This document shows, in pieces, positions 6,675 to 15,016 of a stretch of DNA of 64,000 nucleotides. The stretch spans positions 31,393-95,392 of the IMG/VR virus record IMGVR_UViG_3300038410_000026; one strand, 5' to 3'. This DNA comes from a virus. A program made the translations under genes and the position numbers. Position 1 is the stretch's first letter. The number at the start of each line of letters is the position of its first letter. The notes beneath the pieces are model-generated. The model was given only the letters and a program-made list of their open reading frames with translations. It was not told where the DNA came from and did no database searches.

Positions 6675-7258
6675 TAGCGGCTCTATTCTGCTCATCTTGC
6701 CTTTATAGTCAAGTAGAGATGACCGCTTCTCCGGTGTCCAGGGACGCCGTTAAGCGCATGTTTGGACGGCGGGCGGTAAAGGTCATTCAGTTGTGGACTA
6801 TCACCTTGAACAACAAGACTCCCAACGCGGTTGGCATTGGCGAGGGGGCCATCCTGAGAAATATGTCCGAATTAAAACCTTATAGCCATGAGATGGCCAG
6901 CATTTTGATTCAGGACGCCGAGAAGAAAAGCCCCTGGTCCATCGCGGCGCGAGTCGTATCGGATCTCGTTCTGATCAGCAGCGTACTCGGGACTGGAGGC
7001 ATCGTGGCCATGCCGGATCAGGCACTGGCCGGTATGGCTCTGTTTTCATCGAATGCTCCCTATCTGAGCAACCGGCTGCTGGCGGCAAAACCCAATATCC
7101 TGCAAAACTTCGAGGCGATTTCCCTTAAGGGAGTGGTTACGCTGGAGCCGGGAGAAGGAGCCGTGACTGCGGCCTTTACGGCTCCATGGCTCAATCCATC
7201 CCCCCGCAACTACACCATCGACGTTTCCCAGTCCAAAACCATTCAACTGATCCGCTAA
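6662..7258 (+). CDS. Exported or membrane-associated hypothetical protein
   Basis: The N-terminus (MWKVIAALFCSSCLYSQ) resembles a signal peptide and has cysteines that could suit lipoprotein processing. The rest of the 198 residues is beta-rich, with a hydrophobic stretch near the middle (VLISSVLGTGGIVAM) and a surface-like C-terminus. The ATG lies 12 bases inside the preceding gene. It could be an envelope protein made early, but nothing in the sequence fixes the role. Confidence 0.65.
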   Translation: MWKVIAALFCSSCLYSQVEMTASPVSRDAVKRMFGRRAVKVIQLWTITLNNKTPNAVGIGEGAILRNMSELKPYSHEMASILIQDAEKKSPWSIAARVVSDLVLISSVLGTGGIVAMPDQALAGMALFSSNAPYLSNRLLAAKPNILQNFEAISLKGVVTLEPGEGAVTAAFTAPWLNPSPRNYTIDVSQSKTIQLIR

Positions 7259-7560
7259 TGGCTCTGCGCTTATTGAACGCAAGGGATGTTAAGACCAGGA
7301 TGAAAGCGGGAACGTTGGCTCTCAAAACTGGAAAACCTCGTATTCCCAGATATTTAAGTCAGGCGCAGAAAAAGCGGATCAGCCGTTCGGTCGCGCTTTG
7401 CGAGCTTTATTTCAAAGACGGAATGGGAGTGGAAGAGATCGCTGCCAAGATCGGGAAGACTCATCAGCGAGTCAGCCAGATCCTCAATTTCGGAGTCAAT
7501 TTCCTGATCGATGAAGGCTACATTTATGTTTCTATCGTTCCTTCGGAGCCAGAAGCATAA
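7258..7560 (+). CDS. Helix-turn-helix protein, sigma region 4-like
   Basis: The stop of the previous gene and this ATG overlap as TAATG. The 100-residue protein ends in a recognisable HTH: FKDGMGVEEIAAKIGKTHQR followed by VSQILNFGVNFL. The motif resembles sigma-factor region 4 or the MarR/LuxR-type recognition unit. The N-terminal half is very basic. It is probably a DNA-binding regulator. Its 3' end overlaps a convergent gene by 37 bp. Confidence 0.65.
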   Translation: MALRLLNARDVKTRMKAGTLALKTGKPRIPRYLSQAQKKRISRSVALCELYFKDGMGVEEIAAKIGKTHQRVSQILNFGVNFLIDEGYIYVSIVPSEPEA

Positions 7561-7721
7561 GGCTCCGAGTCGGATTTGAAACGCTTGAGTTCCGAAGCCA
7601 TGGCGTCGAAGGCGCGACCAAAATTCCGATGGTTCAAACTCTGGATGAATTCCATCGTTTTGGGATCTACGCGACCGAACACCAGGACTCTTTTCCTGTC
7701 TTCAGGTAGCTTGGGGCGCAT
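7524..7721 (-). CDS. Small protein from a leaderless transcript
   Basis: This 65-residue leftward gene has its own good promoter at 7730-7758, with the -10 box eight bases before the ATG and no ribosome site. The sequence KRVLVFGRVDPKTMEFIQSL with NFGRAFDAMASELKRF resembles short dimerising DNA-binding proteins, but the assignment is weak. It lies opposite the rightward genes and may be an early regulator. Confidence 0.65.
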   Translation of the reverse strand: MRPKLPEDRKRVLVFGRVDPKTMEFIQSLNHRNFGRAFDAMASELKRFKSDSEPYASGSEGTIET

Positions 7722-7729
7722 TTGTGATG

Positions 7730-7758
7730 ATTTTATTTAAAACTTCGATTTGTGTCAA
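7730..7758 (-). promoter_or_regulatory. Sigma70-type promoter giving a leaderless transcript
   Basis: On the minus strand TTGACA (7753-7758) and TAAAAT (7730-7735) are 17 bases apart. The predicted transcription start falls within about two bases of the ATG at 7721, as at the 4137-4165 promoter. Confidence 0.75.
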
Positions 7759-7767
7759 CAAGACAAT

Positions 7768-8196
7768 ATGGGCACGATTTCCATTGTTGCGATAACAATT
7801 GCCGTTACCGTATCGTTGGCGGCGATTGTTTATGTGGTTTATGCGGCGCTTCGCGCTCTACTTGATTTACGTAAACATCTTGAGAGCCTGTGCGCTGCTG
7901 TCCAAAAGGAAACCGAGGCGGTGATCGACTCCGGACAGAACATGGGAAAGCTGGTGATGTTCTCACAGGATCTCCGCAAGCTCGTCGAGATGCAGGCCGA
8001 GCAATTAAAGGCCACCCAAGAGACCATCAAGCTGCTGCACAACTCTCTGTTTTCAGAAGACAGCAAGGGCTACATCCCGTACTCCGAGGAGGCAGCGAAC
8101 AAGGCGGCGGATCTGTTTGAGGAGATGGCTTCCGATCCCGAGATTCAGAGAAAGAAGAACCGGGACGTGTGGAAGAATTTGAGGTACAGCGAATGA
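7768..8196 (+). CDS. Membrane-anchored coiled-coil protein
   Basis: The 142-residue protein starts at ATG 7768 without a clear ribosome site. Residues 3-28 form a membrane segment (ISIVAITIAVTVSLAAIVYVV). A helical region follows with regular hydrophobic spacing (LRKHLESLCAAVQKETEAV, LRKLVEMQAEQLKATQ) and an acidic tail. Topology resembles the 3360-4130 protein, but the sequences are not obviously related. It overlaps the next gene as ATGA. Confidence 0.7.
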   Translation: MGTISIVAITIAVTVSLAAIVYVVYAALRALLDLRKHLESLCAAVQKETEAVIDSGQNMGKLVMFSQDLRKLVEMQAEQLKATQETIKLLHNSLFSEDSKGYIPYSEEAANKAADLFEEMASDPEIQRKKNRDVWKNLRYSE

Positions 8197-8921
8197 CAAG
8201 AGAGAAGTTTATCCGTGTCACCAAGCGGATTCTGGATCGCACGAAGGAGGGAGAATCGACAGCGGCAGTAGCCGAAAGGATTGCCGACGCGCTGGAGATG
8301 CTGATGGACATTGAAGGCGATGCGCCCGCTCCAGAAGCAGAGCCGGTCGATTGGCCGGTTGTCGAAATGGAGCCGCCCAAAAAACCTCCTGTACGTGCCG
8401 AAATTGTCTCGATTCCAGACTCACCCGCCGTGATCCCATCTTCTGGCCAGCCGATTACCATCTACAGTACCCGTCCTCAAACCGAGCCGAGCAAGCCTCA
8501 GTTCTTTTCTCAACAGGAAATCATGGATCGCGTAAAATTCGCAATCGATCTTTTTCAGAGAGCCACCCCAGGAAAGATCGTTGTGGTCCCTGATGGCACC
8601 AACACCGAGCTAAGTCTTGACAGAGACATCGTTTCAGACGTAGTTTCGGGAACCATCAAGATCACCTATAGCCTATCCGGCCAAGTGGCCCCTTCTCCTA
8701 GCGACCCCTATAAAACAGAGCCAATGTCCATAGACCGGATAGCCTACGAAGTCGTATCGGTGCTCGAAGACCCGCTTCCTTCTCCTGACGACCTAATGGT
8801 AAAAATCAGGCAGAGGGCGAGAGAGGTGTTCCGAGCGGGGCCGAAAGAGATCCGGAGTTCCACTCCGGTACGAACTGGCTCGTTGAGGTTTGATTCCTCT
8901 TCTCCGCACACGGAAGTCTAG
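8193..8921 (+). CDS. Hypothetical protein
   Basis: I chose the ATG at 8193, which overlaps the preceding stop. The 242-residue product opens with a basic helix (TREKFIRVTKRILDRTKEG) and has an acidic Pro/Glu-rich linker (PAPEAEPVDWPVVEMEPPKK). It then has a beta-rich part containing KIVVVPDGTNTELSL. The last 30 codons coincide with a tRNA-Ser-like sequence on the same strand, so this end of the gene may be doing double duty. No family is recognised. Confidence 0.65.
   Translation: MTREKFIRVTKRILDRTKEGESTAAVAERIADALEMLMDIEGDAPAPEAEPVDWPVVEMEPPKKPPVRAEIVSIPDSPAVIPSSGQPITIYSTRPQTEPSKPQFFSQQEIMDRVKFAIDLFQRATPGKIVVVPDGTNTELSLDRDIVSDVVSGTIKITYSLSGQVAPSPSDPYKTEPMSIDRIAYEVVSVLEDPLPSPDDLMVKIRQRAREVFRAGPKEIRSSTPVRTGSLRFDSSSPHTEV
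8820..8910 (+). ncRNA. Degenerate tRNA-Ser-like (class II) element
   Basis: The 5' part, GAGAGGTGTTCCGAGCGGGG, closely resembles bacterial tRNA-Ser. A perfect five-bp anticodon stem CCGGA/TCCGG holds loop GTTCCAC, then a long variable arm (ACGA/TCGT) and a T-arm GAGG/CCTC with loop TTTGATT. The acceptor pairs only with a bulge (GAGAGG with CTTCTC), and the loop reads TCC, which is not a serine anticodon. It overlaps the end of a coding gene. It could be a decayed tRNA or a tRNA mimic. Confidence 0.45.
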
Positions 8922-8928
8922 CCGCTCC

Positions 8929-9056
8929 AATCGTATATTTTTCTTGAGTCAGTACCGATAGTACGATTAGACTGTCCACGAGGGCCTATGAAAGCATGAC
9001 TTCTCTTTTGCGAGGGGTATGCTCTGCGCGTATAGATGCGCAGCCGGAGTATGGAC
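8929..9056 (+). other. Structured non-coding segment
   Basis: Between the tRNA-Ser-like element and the next gene there are several inverted repeats. AATCGTA at 8929-8935 pairs with TACGATT at 8962-8968. An imperfect stem joins 9018-9024 with 9047-9053, and inside it TGCGC at 9025-9029 pairs with GCGCA at 9038-9042. No open frame of note is present. It may be a small RNA or a 5' leader for the gene at 9103. Confidence 0.4.
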
Positions 9057-9102
9057 TAGCCCTTTACCCTATAAAAACAAAACGGATAAAGGACGATGCC
9101 AA

Positions 9103-9387
9103 ATGAACCTCCTGCTTTTCCTGCTTCCTTTCGTGGCGGCTCAATCGGTAGATCTGGTTCCCGACAAGCTCGAAAAGATCGGGATCATCGGTTTGATGGG
9201 AGTAGCGATATGGGTGCAATACCGAGAAAACCGCGCCAAGGAGGCACACAATCTGAAGATGGCAGAAAGCCTCACATCTACCTTGGCGGTAATCGAATCG
9301 ATGACGGAGGCCCTGGAGAGGCTTTCAAAGAAAATCGAGGGATGTCCCCAGTGGAGAGACTCATTGACGAATTCCACCGAAAAATGA
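9103..9387 (+). CDS. Small membrane protein, possible holin
   Basis: The ATG at 9103 is preceded by AAAGGA. The 94-residue product begins with a hydrophobic leader (MNLLLFLLPFVAAQS), has a second membrane-prone segment (IGIIGLMGVAIWVQY), and ends in a charged helix (IESMTEALERLSKKIEG). Two short membrane segments plus a charged tail fit a phage holin, and the gene lies just before the terminase. That role is an inference from size and topology. Confidence 0.55.
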   Translation: MNLLLFLLPFVAAQSVDLVPDKLEKIGIIGLMGVAIWVQYRENRAKEAHNLKMAESLTSTLAVIESMTEALERLSKKIEGCPQWRDSLTNSTEK

Positions 9388-9424
9388 TTACAATGAAAGA
9401 CAGGATCGATAAAATCGCCACCTG

Positions 9425-9820
9425 ATGGCCAAGAAGAAACCTACGGCTCTAGCTGTAGTCCCTTCTGTTGAGAAGGAGAAGCTGCCTTCCGAAGTTACCT
9501 CCTCCAAGCTTTATCAGCGTAAAAAAGTCAACAAAAACAACCTGCCCAATTACCAGGAGCGGATGCTCCTGCTGTTTGCCCCTCACATCATTCCCGAGAC
9601 GATGAAGTCGATTTATTCCCAGGTGAAGGAAGGGAACAAGGACGCCATTCAGTTGGCGCTCCAGATCTATAACTTCATCCAGCGTCAGGGCGGAGTTTCG
9701 GTTGTCAACAATATCTTCAACCAGAACAACAACTCTTCCGCCAATGAACGCGCCTTTGACGCCATCGCCCGCCGCCTCGGAGAATCCGTAGAGACCATCA
9801 CTCTCAAGCCGGAGAACTGA
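9425..9820 (+). CDS. Putative small terminase subunit
   Basis: This 131-residue protein lies directly before the large terminase, separated by one base. It has a Lys-rich N-terminus, a helical centre (LPNYQERMLLLFAPHIIPET, VKEGNKDAIQLALQIYNFIQ) and a C-terminal helix. Small terminase subunits recognise the packaging site and oligomerise. The sequence shows no diagnostic HTH, so the call rests on position and helical character. Confidence 0.5.
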   Translation: MAKKKPTALAVVPSVEKEKLPSEVTSSKLYQRKKVNKNNLPNYQERMLLLFAPHIIPETMKSIYSQVKEGNKDAIQLALQIYNFIQRQGGVSVVNNIFNQNNNSSANERAFDAIARRLGESVETITLKPEN

Positions 9821-9821
9821 T

Positions 9822-11984
9822 ATGCCGCGAGACGCGGGCGTCACCGAATTGATCGAATACTTCGATCAGCCCGAGCGTGCCGAGCAGTTGGACAAGCTGA
9901 CCGCCAAGGAGATGCGCGTCATCGAGGCAGAGATTGAGCGTTGCCAGCGCGATTTCGTTTATTGCGCCCGCAACTATTTTTGGATCACGGATAAGGATGG
10001 AGTGGATCAGCTATTCGACCTGTGGGAATCGCAGGAGTTAATCCTCGAAAAACTGGATTACCTTTCGCAGCGTAAGCGGCCTCGCCGCCTCATGGTCATC
10101 AAGGCCCGCCAGCTTGGTTGCAGTTTGTTGATCGAGGCTCTGATTGCGTGGCAGACGATGTTCTACCCCAATCAGAATGCGCTGATCGTATCCCATTCGG
10201 ACGATCATGGCGGCTACCTGTTCTCGCTGATGCTGCACATCTACGATCAGATGCCGTGGTGGCTCAAGCCCATGCTCGCCACGCGCAAGTACGACACGGG
10301 CCTCCATTTCGCCAATCCAAACCTCGACATGCGCCGCATCAGCCCAGGGATGAACTCCAAGGTTGTGGTGCAGTCGGCCATGCAGACCACGGGCGTCGGC
10401 CAAGGCTATCGTCTGTCGGCTGTCCATGCCAGTGAATACTCGGACTGGGAGGAGCGCCGGGCCAAGGAGATCATCGATGGCGATCTCCGCTATGCACTAT
10501 CGGAAAAGCCCAAGACCTTCGCCATCCTCGAAACGACAGCCAAAGGAGCGGGCACCTACACCGAGAGCCTTTGGCTGGCTAATGTGAAGCTGGCAGAAAG
10601 AGCCGAATGGTATCCGCTCTTTCTGCCCTGGTTCTTTGAAAAGGGGCGCTTTATTCCCCCGGAAACCGGGTGGGTAGTGCCAGAACGCGAAGCGGCCATG
10701 CGTGACCGCGTGAGCAAGGAATGGGTGCGGTGCGACAATCCGAAGTGCGGACGTTTCAAGGAATCTCATTTCCTGGGAGACCCATTGTTCGGCTTCCCCT
10801 GTCCGGACTGTGCTTCAGGCATACTGCGGGAATACATATTGCAGGACGATCAGCTTTGTTGGATGTGGCAGGAGCGCATCAACAAGGAAGCCAAGGGTTC
10901 GGAGTCGGTCAAAGAATTACGCCAGGAACTTGCCACAACGCCCGAGGAAGCGTTTCAGTTGACAGGAATCCAGGTTTTTCCTGCCGATTGCCATGAATGG
11001 GTGAACGAGACCGTTGAGCAGTATCCTTTGGCCGTGGGAAACCTCGATGACAAGGGACGCTTTCACGGACCCAAGAGTTGGAAAACCGGAGAGTGCTGGC
11101 AGGAGTGGTGCAGGGCGGATCATCGCTATGAGCCGGAGCACCCGTTGAAAATCTGGGAGTGGCCCGATCTGAAGCGCCGTTATGTGGTTGGCGTGGATGT
11201 ATCGGAGGGGATCGGGGACAGTGATTCCGATTCCGACTTCTCGGTGGGCTGGGTCAATAAGTTGGGAGAAAACGGCGGTCCAGATGTGCATGTGGCCACT
11301 TACCGCTCAAACCGCATCGACCCAGGGGCTTTCGCGGTTCCTGTAAACTTTTTGGGGCGCTGGTATAACGATGCCCTGATGAGCATCGAGTACAACATCT
11401 TCCAGACCACCGCAGATCTGGTCAAGAACTACTTCATGTATCCGAACCTGTTTCGCTGGAAGCATCCGGATAACGACAAGATGTTGAGCCACAAGGTTCA
11501 TTGGATGACCCAGATAAACACCAAGTCGAAGCTGTGGCAAACCGCCATCAAATGGTTACGGGCAAGGCTGTGGGTTGTCCGAGATCCCATTTTCGCGGAG
11601 GAAATGAAGAGGTTTCAGAAGGAAGACTACGAGGACAAGAAAGCTTCGGCGGCATCGGGAAGCCATGACGACGTGATTATGGCGGCTATGATCGCCCTTT
11701 ATACCAGTCACGATCTCGATTGGGATGAGGCCGGGGTAGGGACTCCCCAGCATATTGCCAGCGATGCCGTTCTGCCTTCCGCCAACTGGATGATGCGCTG
11801 TCGGCGCTGCGACCATGCTTTTCCGGCAGACAAGCCATCGGTTCCAGGATGTCCGAATTGCGGTTCGATCATGCTATCTGGGCGCAAGATGGAATCGGAA
11901 AGCGCAGCCCGGACCCTTGATTTTCAGGAAATGGCATATAAAGGTCGAGGAAGTAGCGAGAATTTCGATTACGATCTATTGTGA
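9822..11984 (+). CDS. Large terminase subunit with two zinc-ribbon insertions
   Basis: The ATPase half carries a Walker A-like motif KARQLGCS (K94-S101) and a Walker B-type region VHASEYSD with E205. The nuclease half has the RNase H-like acidic residues D459 (VGVDVSEG) and D616/D617 (GSHDDVIMA). It cuts concatemeric DNA and drives it into the prohead through the portal. At 720 residues it is longer than usual because of two Cys-rich insertions. One starts at C304 and C309 and closes with CPDC between the ATPase and nuclease domains. The other (CRRC...CPNC) is near the C-terminus. The start overlaps nothing, and the gene is flanked by its small subunit and, further on, the portal. Confidence 0.92.
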   Translation: MPRDAGVTELIEYFDQPERAEQLDKLTAKEMRVIEAEIERCQRDFVYCARNYFWITDKDGVDQLFDLWESQELILEKLDYLSQRKRPRRLMVIKARQLGCSLLIEALIAWQTMFYPNQNALIVSHSDDHGGYLFSLMLHIYDQMPWWLKPMLATRKYDTGLHFANPNLDMRRISPGMNSKVVVQSAMQTTGVGQGYRLSAVHASEYSDWEERRAKEIIDGDLRYALSEKPKTFAILETTAKGAGTYTESLWLANVKLAERAEWYPLFLPWFFEKGRFIPPETGWVVPEREAAMRDRVSKEWVRCDNPKCGRFKESHFLGDPLFGFPCPDCASGILREYILQDDQLCWMWQERINKEAKGSESVKELRQELATTPEEAFQLTGIQVFPADCHEWVNETVEQYPLAVGNLDDKGRFHGPKSWKTGECWQEWCRADHRYEPEHPLKIWEWPDLKRRYVVGVDVSEGIGDSDSDSDFSVGWVNKLGENGGPDVHVATYRSNRIDPGAFAVPVNFLGRWYNDALMSIEYNIFQTTADLVKNYFMYPNLFRWKHPDNDKMLSHKVHWMTQINTKSKLWQTAIKWLRARLWVVRDPIFAEEMKRFQKEDYEDKKASAASGSHDDVIMAAMIALYTSHDLDWDEAGVGTPQHIASDAVLPSANWMMRCRRCDHAFPADKPSVPGCPNCGSIMLSGRKMESESAARTLDFQEMAYKGRGSSENFDYDLL

Positions 11985-11991
11985 GGAGCCT

Positions 11992-12528
11992 ATGGCGAAA
12001 GGCAAGGAAGTTACATTTTCTGTTGACATTAACCTATCTGAACATAATGTCAACTTATTGCTGGCTTCAGCTAAACAGTCCGGACCCAGTTCTCAAATCA
12101 TCGGACGCATGGCGGCGGGGGTCCTGACTGAAATCGCAGAAGGTGGGGTGCTGCTTCCTAAGTCGGTGGTAGACCGGATCGTGGAGATGATGGGCAGCTT
12201 ATCCAACCCCCGTGACCTGATCCCGGTGGTTGAAAAAGCATATAACCGCAAAGACGGGCAGGTGGCCGCTGAATGGCGCATCGATCCGATCTATATGCCT
12301 TATCTCGAAGATGCGGCCATCTCGCAGGGCAGAACCGTGCAGCAGCTAATCCAGGATTGCATGGACACGGCCATGGACAAGGGGTGGTTGTACGAGCTTG
12401 ATCCGCAGCCCCACAGGCTCTTGATCACAGCCGAAGACATGGAAGCATTGCGTGGGGCGCTGGGCAAGGATGATGTCCACGGCTCTGATCTCGTGGAATA
12501 CATTCTTCAGCAGCGAGAGGCAGCCTAA
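11992..12528 (+). CDS. Hypothetical protein
   Basis: GTGAGGAG precedes the ATG at 11992. The 178-residue product is mainly helical, including LPKSVVDRIVEMMGSL and DPIYMPYLEDAAISQGRTVQ. The latter resembles the ribbon-helix-helix style of small DNA-binding proteins, though I cannot assign it. It sits between terminase and portal and overlaps the next start by one base, so it is probably a late gene. Confidence 0.65.
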   Translation: MAKGKEVTFSVDINLSEHNVNLLLASAKQSGPSSQIIGRMAAGVLTEIAEGGVLLPKSVVDRIVEMMGSLSNPRDLIPVVEKAYNRKDGQVAAEWRIDPIYMPYLEDAAISQGRTVQQLIQDCMDTAMDKGWLYELDPQPHRLLITAEDMEALRGALGKDDVHGSDLVEYILQQREAA

Positions 12529-12917
12529 TGCCGATTTACGAAGCACTATGCGAACGGTGCAACGTAAAAACCGAATGGTATGCCAAGTCGCGTACCGACG
12601 AGAATAAGCCCTGCCGATGCTGCGGAGGCGAAACGAGACGTTTGGCGAGCGCGTTTGGTGTGATCTGGACGGGCGCAATTACGCCGAAGTACACCGATCA
12701 CAACAAACCCGATTCGGCTGGTCCGCACTGGGCCTATCGGGTGCGAAGCTCGAAGAGCGGAAATCCCGAGCCGGTGCTGATCGACACGTGGGCCAAGCAG
12801 AAGCAGTTCTGCAAGGAAGAAGGATTGGTGGTTCCGTCTGATTTGCCGTCCAATGCGGAGGTTTCTGCGGATGGAAAGAAGCTCCAATCGGCTGGCATGT
12901 CCGGACAGTGGATATAA
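12528..12917 (+). CDS. FmdB-like zinc ribbon protein
   Basis: The N-terminus MPIYEALCERCNVKTEWY with a second CxxC (CRCCGG) is the classic FmdB-type zinc ribbon found in many phages and bacteria. The remaining 85 residues are basic and lack further motifs. These proteins are usually annotated as putative regulators, and their phage role is unknown. The gene starts at the stop of the previous gene. Length is 129 residues. Confidence 0.75.
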   Translation: MPIYEALCERCNVKTEWYAKSRTDENKPCRCCGGETRRLASAFGVIWTGAITPKYTDHNKPDSAGPHWAYRVRSSKSGNPEPVLIDTWAKQKQFCKEEGLVVPSDLPSNAEVSADGKKLQSAGMSGQWI

Positions 12918-12925
12918 AGAAAACC

Positions 12926-12943
12926 ACGTCCAGATCTGGACAT
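12926..12943. repeat. Copy 2 of dispersed CCAGATCTGG palindrome
   Basis: ACGTCCAGATCTGGACAT lies in the short gap before the portal gene and ends five bases before its ATG, where a Shine-Dalgarno site would normally be. The same 18 bases occur at 61742-61759. Confidence 0.7.
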
Positions 12944-12948
12944 AAACT

Positions 12949-14817
12949 ATGGCTACTTTGGAGTTGGTTCCTCGCGGCCCGGTGGCTTATGGCCGCAGCG
13001 GAAACATGGACTATGCCGATGACTATCGGCGGAAAATGATCAAGTGGCGGGATGCTGCCCGCGACGAAGCCATCAATACCGTTCGTCTCAATCCAGAATT
13101 CACGGATGTCGGCAAGTACATCGATTGGATTGAAGGACGCCAGTGGAGAGAAGATCGACCGAAGTACCGTTCCCGCTTCTTCGACAACCGGGTAGCCCGC
13201 CTCCGCGTTGATTCCATCAGCTTGTTGACCGACATCCGGCCCGCGCTTGAAGTGACGGCGGCAGTGCAGGCATACGAAACCCAAGCCAAACTCTGCGAGG
13301 CCATCGTCAAGCATGAGTGGTACAGGCTGAACCTAGATCTTGAAATCGGTAAGGTTATCGATCACGCTCTGTTTTCAGTGGGTTACTGGAAAATCGGCGC
13401 TCTGATGCCGGGGGTTATGACGATATCCCCTTGCGGTATGGATAAAGTCTTGCCCATCATGCCGGGAGACAGTCTTCAGGAATCAGTGGGTGTTTTATAT
13501 CGTGGTTACAAGCCAATACAATATTTCCGTGCGAAATGGGGGGAGAAGGCCAACGGTCTTGAGAAGTACGCCACCAGCATCACCTGGACCAATAGTTCAA
13601 ACGAATACGTAAGGCCGGGTCACATCACCGAATACACCTGGAACTCGCTCTCCCCACAGATGAAGCGGCACCTCGGTATGCGCTCCATGCGCAAGCAACC
13701 CCAGGACCGCAGCCCCTTTCCGGTGATCGAACACGAAGAATATTGGATTGACGATCCCGAGATCAACGATTCCGAGGTGGAGGTGACGGTCAAAGATCCG
13801 GATATGTCGCCATCCGATCACAACTATTGGTATCTGGTCCCCGCTGGCGGAAGGCTATGGCCGCGCAAGCGGCTGATCGTTTTCGGCGGCGACAAGATCA
13901 TGTACGACGGCCCGAGCCCTTATTGGCACGGGCTTTACCCCTTTGCCGAACTGATTCTGAATCCCATGGTCTGGGCTCCGGGCGGTCTGTCGAAGTATCG
14001 GGACATGATGCCCATCGCAAAGGCTCTCAACGAGGTGGGTGCCGGGACGCTAGATGTGGTGAAGCGGGCCATTAACCCGGTGGTGGTCACCAAGGAAGGC
14101 GCGATCCGCCAGCAGACCTTCGAGCAGTTTCAGCCGGATATGCCGGGAGGCAGGCTGAAGATGACCCCCAACTCCTCGGTGTCTCAGGACCTGCGATACA
14201 TCGATCCGCCCAATATACCGGCCTATGTGGGGACCTTCCATCAATACATCAACCAGGAATTCGACCGTCTCTCCGGGACATTGGATATAAACAAATTGAG
14301 CGGTAAGAAACAGGTTCCTGGGGGCGACACCATCGAACAGATGCGGGATTCCATGCAGACCGGATTCCGGTTGGAGTCGCGCTACATGGAGCCTTTTCTG
14401 CGCGACGTTGGAGCACAGTTCATCTCGAATATCTTTCAGTTCTATACGCGCCAGCAGCGCATGAGGATTCTCGGGGCGGACGGTCTTACCTGGGAAGACT
14501 TCGACTACGATCCGGACAACATGACCCCCTGGTCTGAACCACGCTATGATCACTGGAAAAAGTTCGTCATCCGTGTAGCTCCGGGGTCTTTGCATGGTGG
14601 AGCCAAGGATCGCAACAAGCAGGTGGCCATCGCCCTATTCCGCTTGGGAGCAATCTCCCGCAGGCATCTGCTCCGCACGCTAGATTTTCCGGATGGGTTA
14701 ATCGAGAAGGTCGAGCAAGAACTAAAAACGGAGCGAGAATCACTGCCTCCTATGGCCACTGGCAAGGGCCGCGTCCCCCGCATGACTCGCAGCGCCCGCA
14801 ACGCCAGCCCCTTCTAG
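12949..14817 (+). CDS. Portal protein
   Basis: The 622-residue size, position after the terminase and before the scaffold and capsid genes, and overall sequence fit a portal. It has a helical N-terminus with WIEGRQWRED and YRSRFFDNRVARL. A central region carries the run of aromatic and beta segments typical of portals (IDHALFSVGYWKIG). The C-terminal part contains TIEQMRDSMQTGFR, characteristic of the stem and wing helices. Portals form a dodecameric ring at one capsid vertex for DNA entry and exit. The ATG is preceded by the dispersed palindrome instead of a ribosome site. Confidence 0.85.
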   Translation: MATLELVPRGPVAYGRSGNMDYADDYRRKMIKWRDAARDEAINTVRLNPEFTDVGKYIDWIEGRQWREDRPKYRSRFFDNRVARLRVDSISLLTDIRPALEVTAAVQAYETQAKLCEAIVKHEWYRLNLDLEIGKVIDHALFSVGYWKIGALMPGVMTISPCGMDKVLPIMPGDSLQESVGVLYRGYKPIQYFRAKWGEKANGLEKYATSITWTNSSNEYVRPGHITEYTWNSLSPQMKRHLGMRSMRKQPQDRSPFPVIEHEEYWIDDPEINDSEVEVTVKDPDMSPSDHNYWYLVPAGGRLWPRKRLIVFGGDKIMYDGPSPYWHGLYPFAELILNPMVWAPGGLSKYRDMMPIAKALNEVGAGTLDVVKRAINPVVVTKEGAIRQQTFEQFQPDMPGGRLKMTPNSSVSQDLRYIDPPNIPAYVGTFHQYINQEFDRLSGTLDINKLSGKKQVPGGDTIEQMRDSMQTGFRLESRYMEPFLRDVGAQFISNIFQFYTRQQRMRILGADGLTWEDFDYDPDNMTPWSEPRYDHWKKFVIRVAPGSLHGGAKDRNKQVAIALFRLGAISRRHLLRTLDFPDGLIEKVEQELKTERESLPPMATGKGRVPRMTRSARNASPF

Positions 14818-14852
14818 TTTCTGTAAACAATTAGAAATAAAGGCACTTACGC

Positions 14853-14881
14853 TTGACAAAGCCAGAAGTGTAACTTATTTT
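14853..14881 (+). promoter_or_regulatory. Sigma70-type promoter for the head gene cluster
   Basis: TTGACA (14853-14858) and TATTTT (14876-14881) are separated by exactly 17 bases. It lies in the 105-base gap after the portal stop and would drive the microprotein, scaffold and capsid genes as far as the terminator at 19446-19478. Confidence 0.75.
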
Positions 14882-14922
14882 GTTGGTGTCAGCGGCGGTG
14901 CGTGACAGAAAGGGGGTTCTGC

Positions 14923-14961
14923 ATGGCAAGACGAAGGCGGCGTGGCAAGAAAGCGCGGTAG
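14923..14961 (+). CDS. Arginine-rich microprotein 1
   Basis: A 12-residue frame, MARRRRRGKKAR, is preceded by AAAGGGGG six bases upstream. Nine of its residues are Arg or Lys. A DNA- or RNA-condensing role is possible. The ribosome site is the main reason to believe it is translated. Confidence 0.5.
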   Translation: MARRRRRGKKAR

Positions 14962-15016
14962 TGCTTCTGCCCGAGCGGAGCGCGGGACGTAATCTTACGT
15001 CATGCGTCTGATCGCG

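Noticed and set aside
9384-9425. Thirteen-residue frame between the holin-like and small terminase genes
   Set aside because: It starts in an ATGA overlap but has no ribosome site or notable composition. It is probably just spacer coupling.
12025-12052. Promoter TTGACA...TAATGT
   Set aside because: It lies 35 bases inside a well-supported coding gene with 16-base spacing, and no gene start follows. Chance occurrence is likely.
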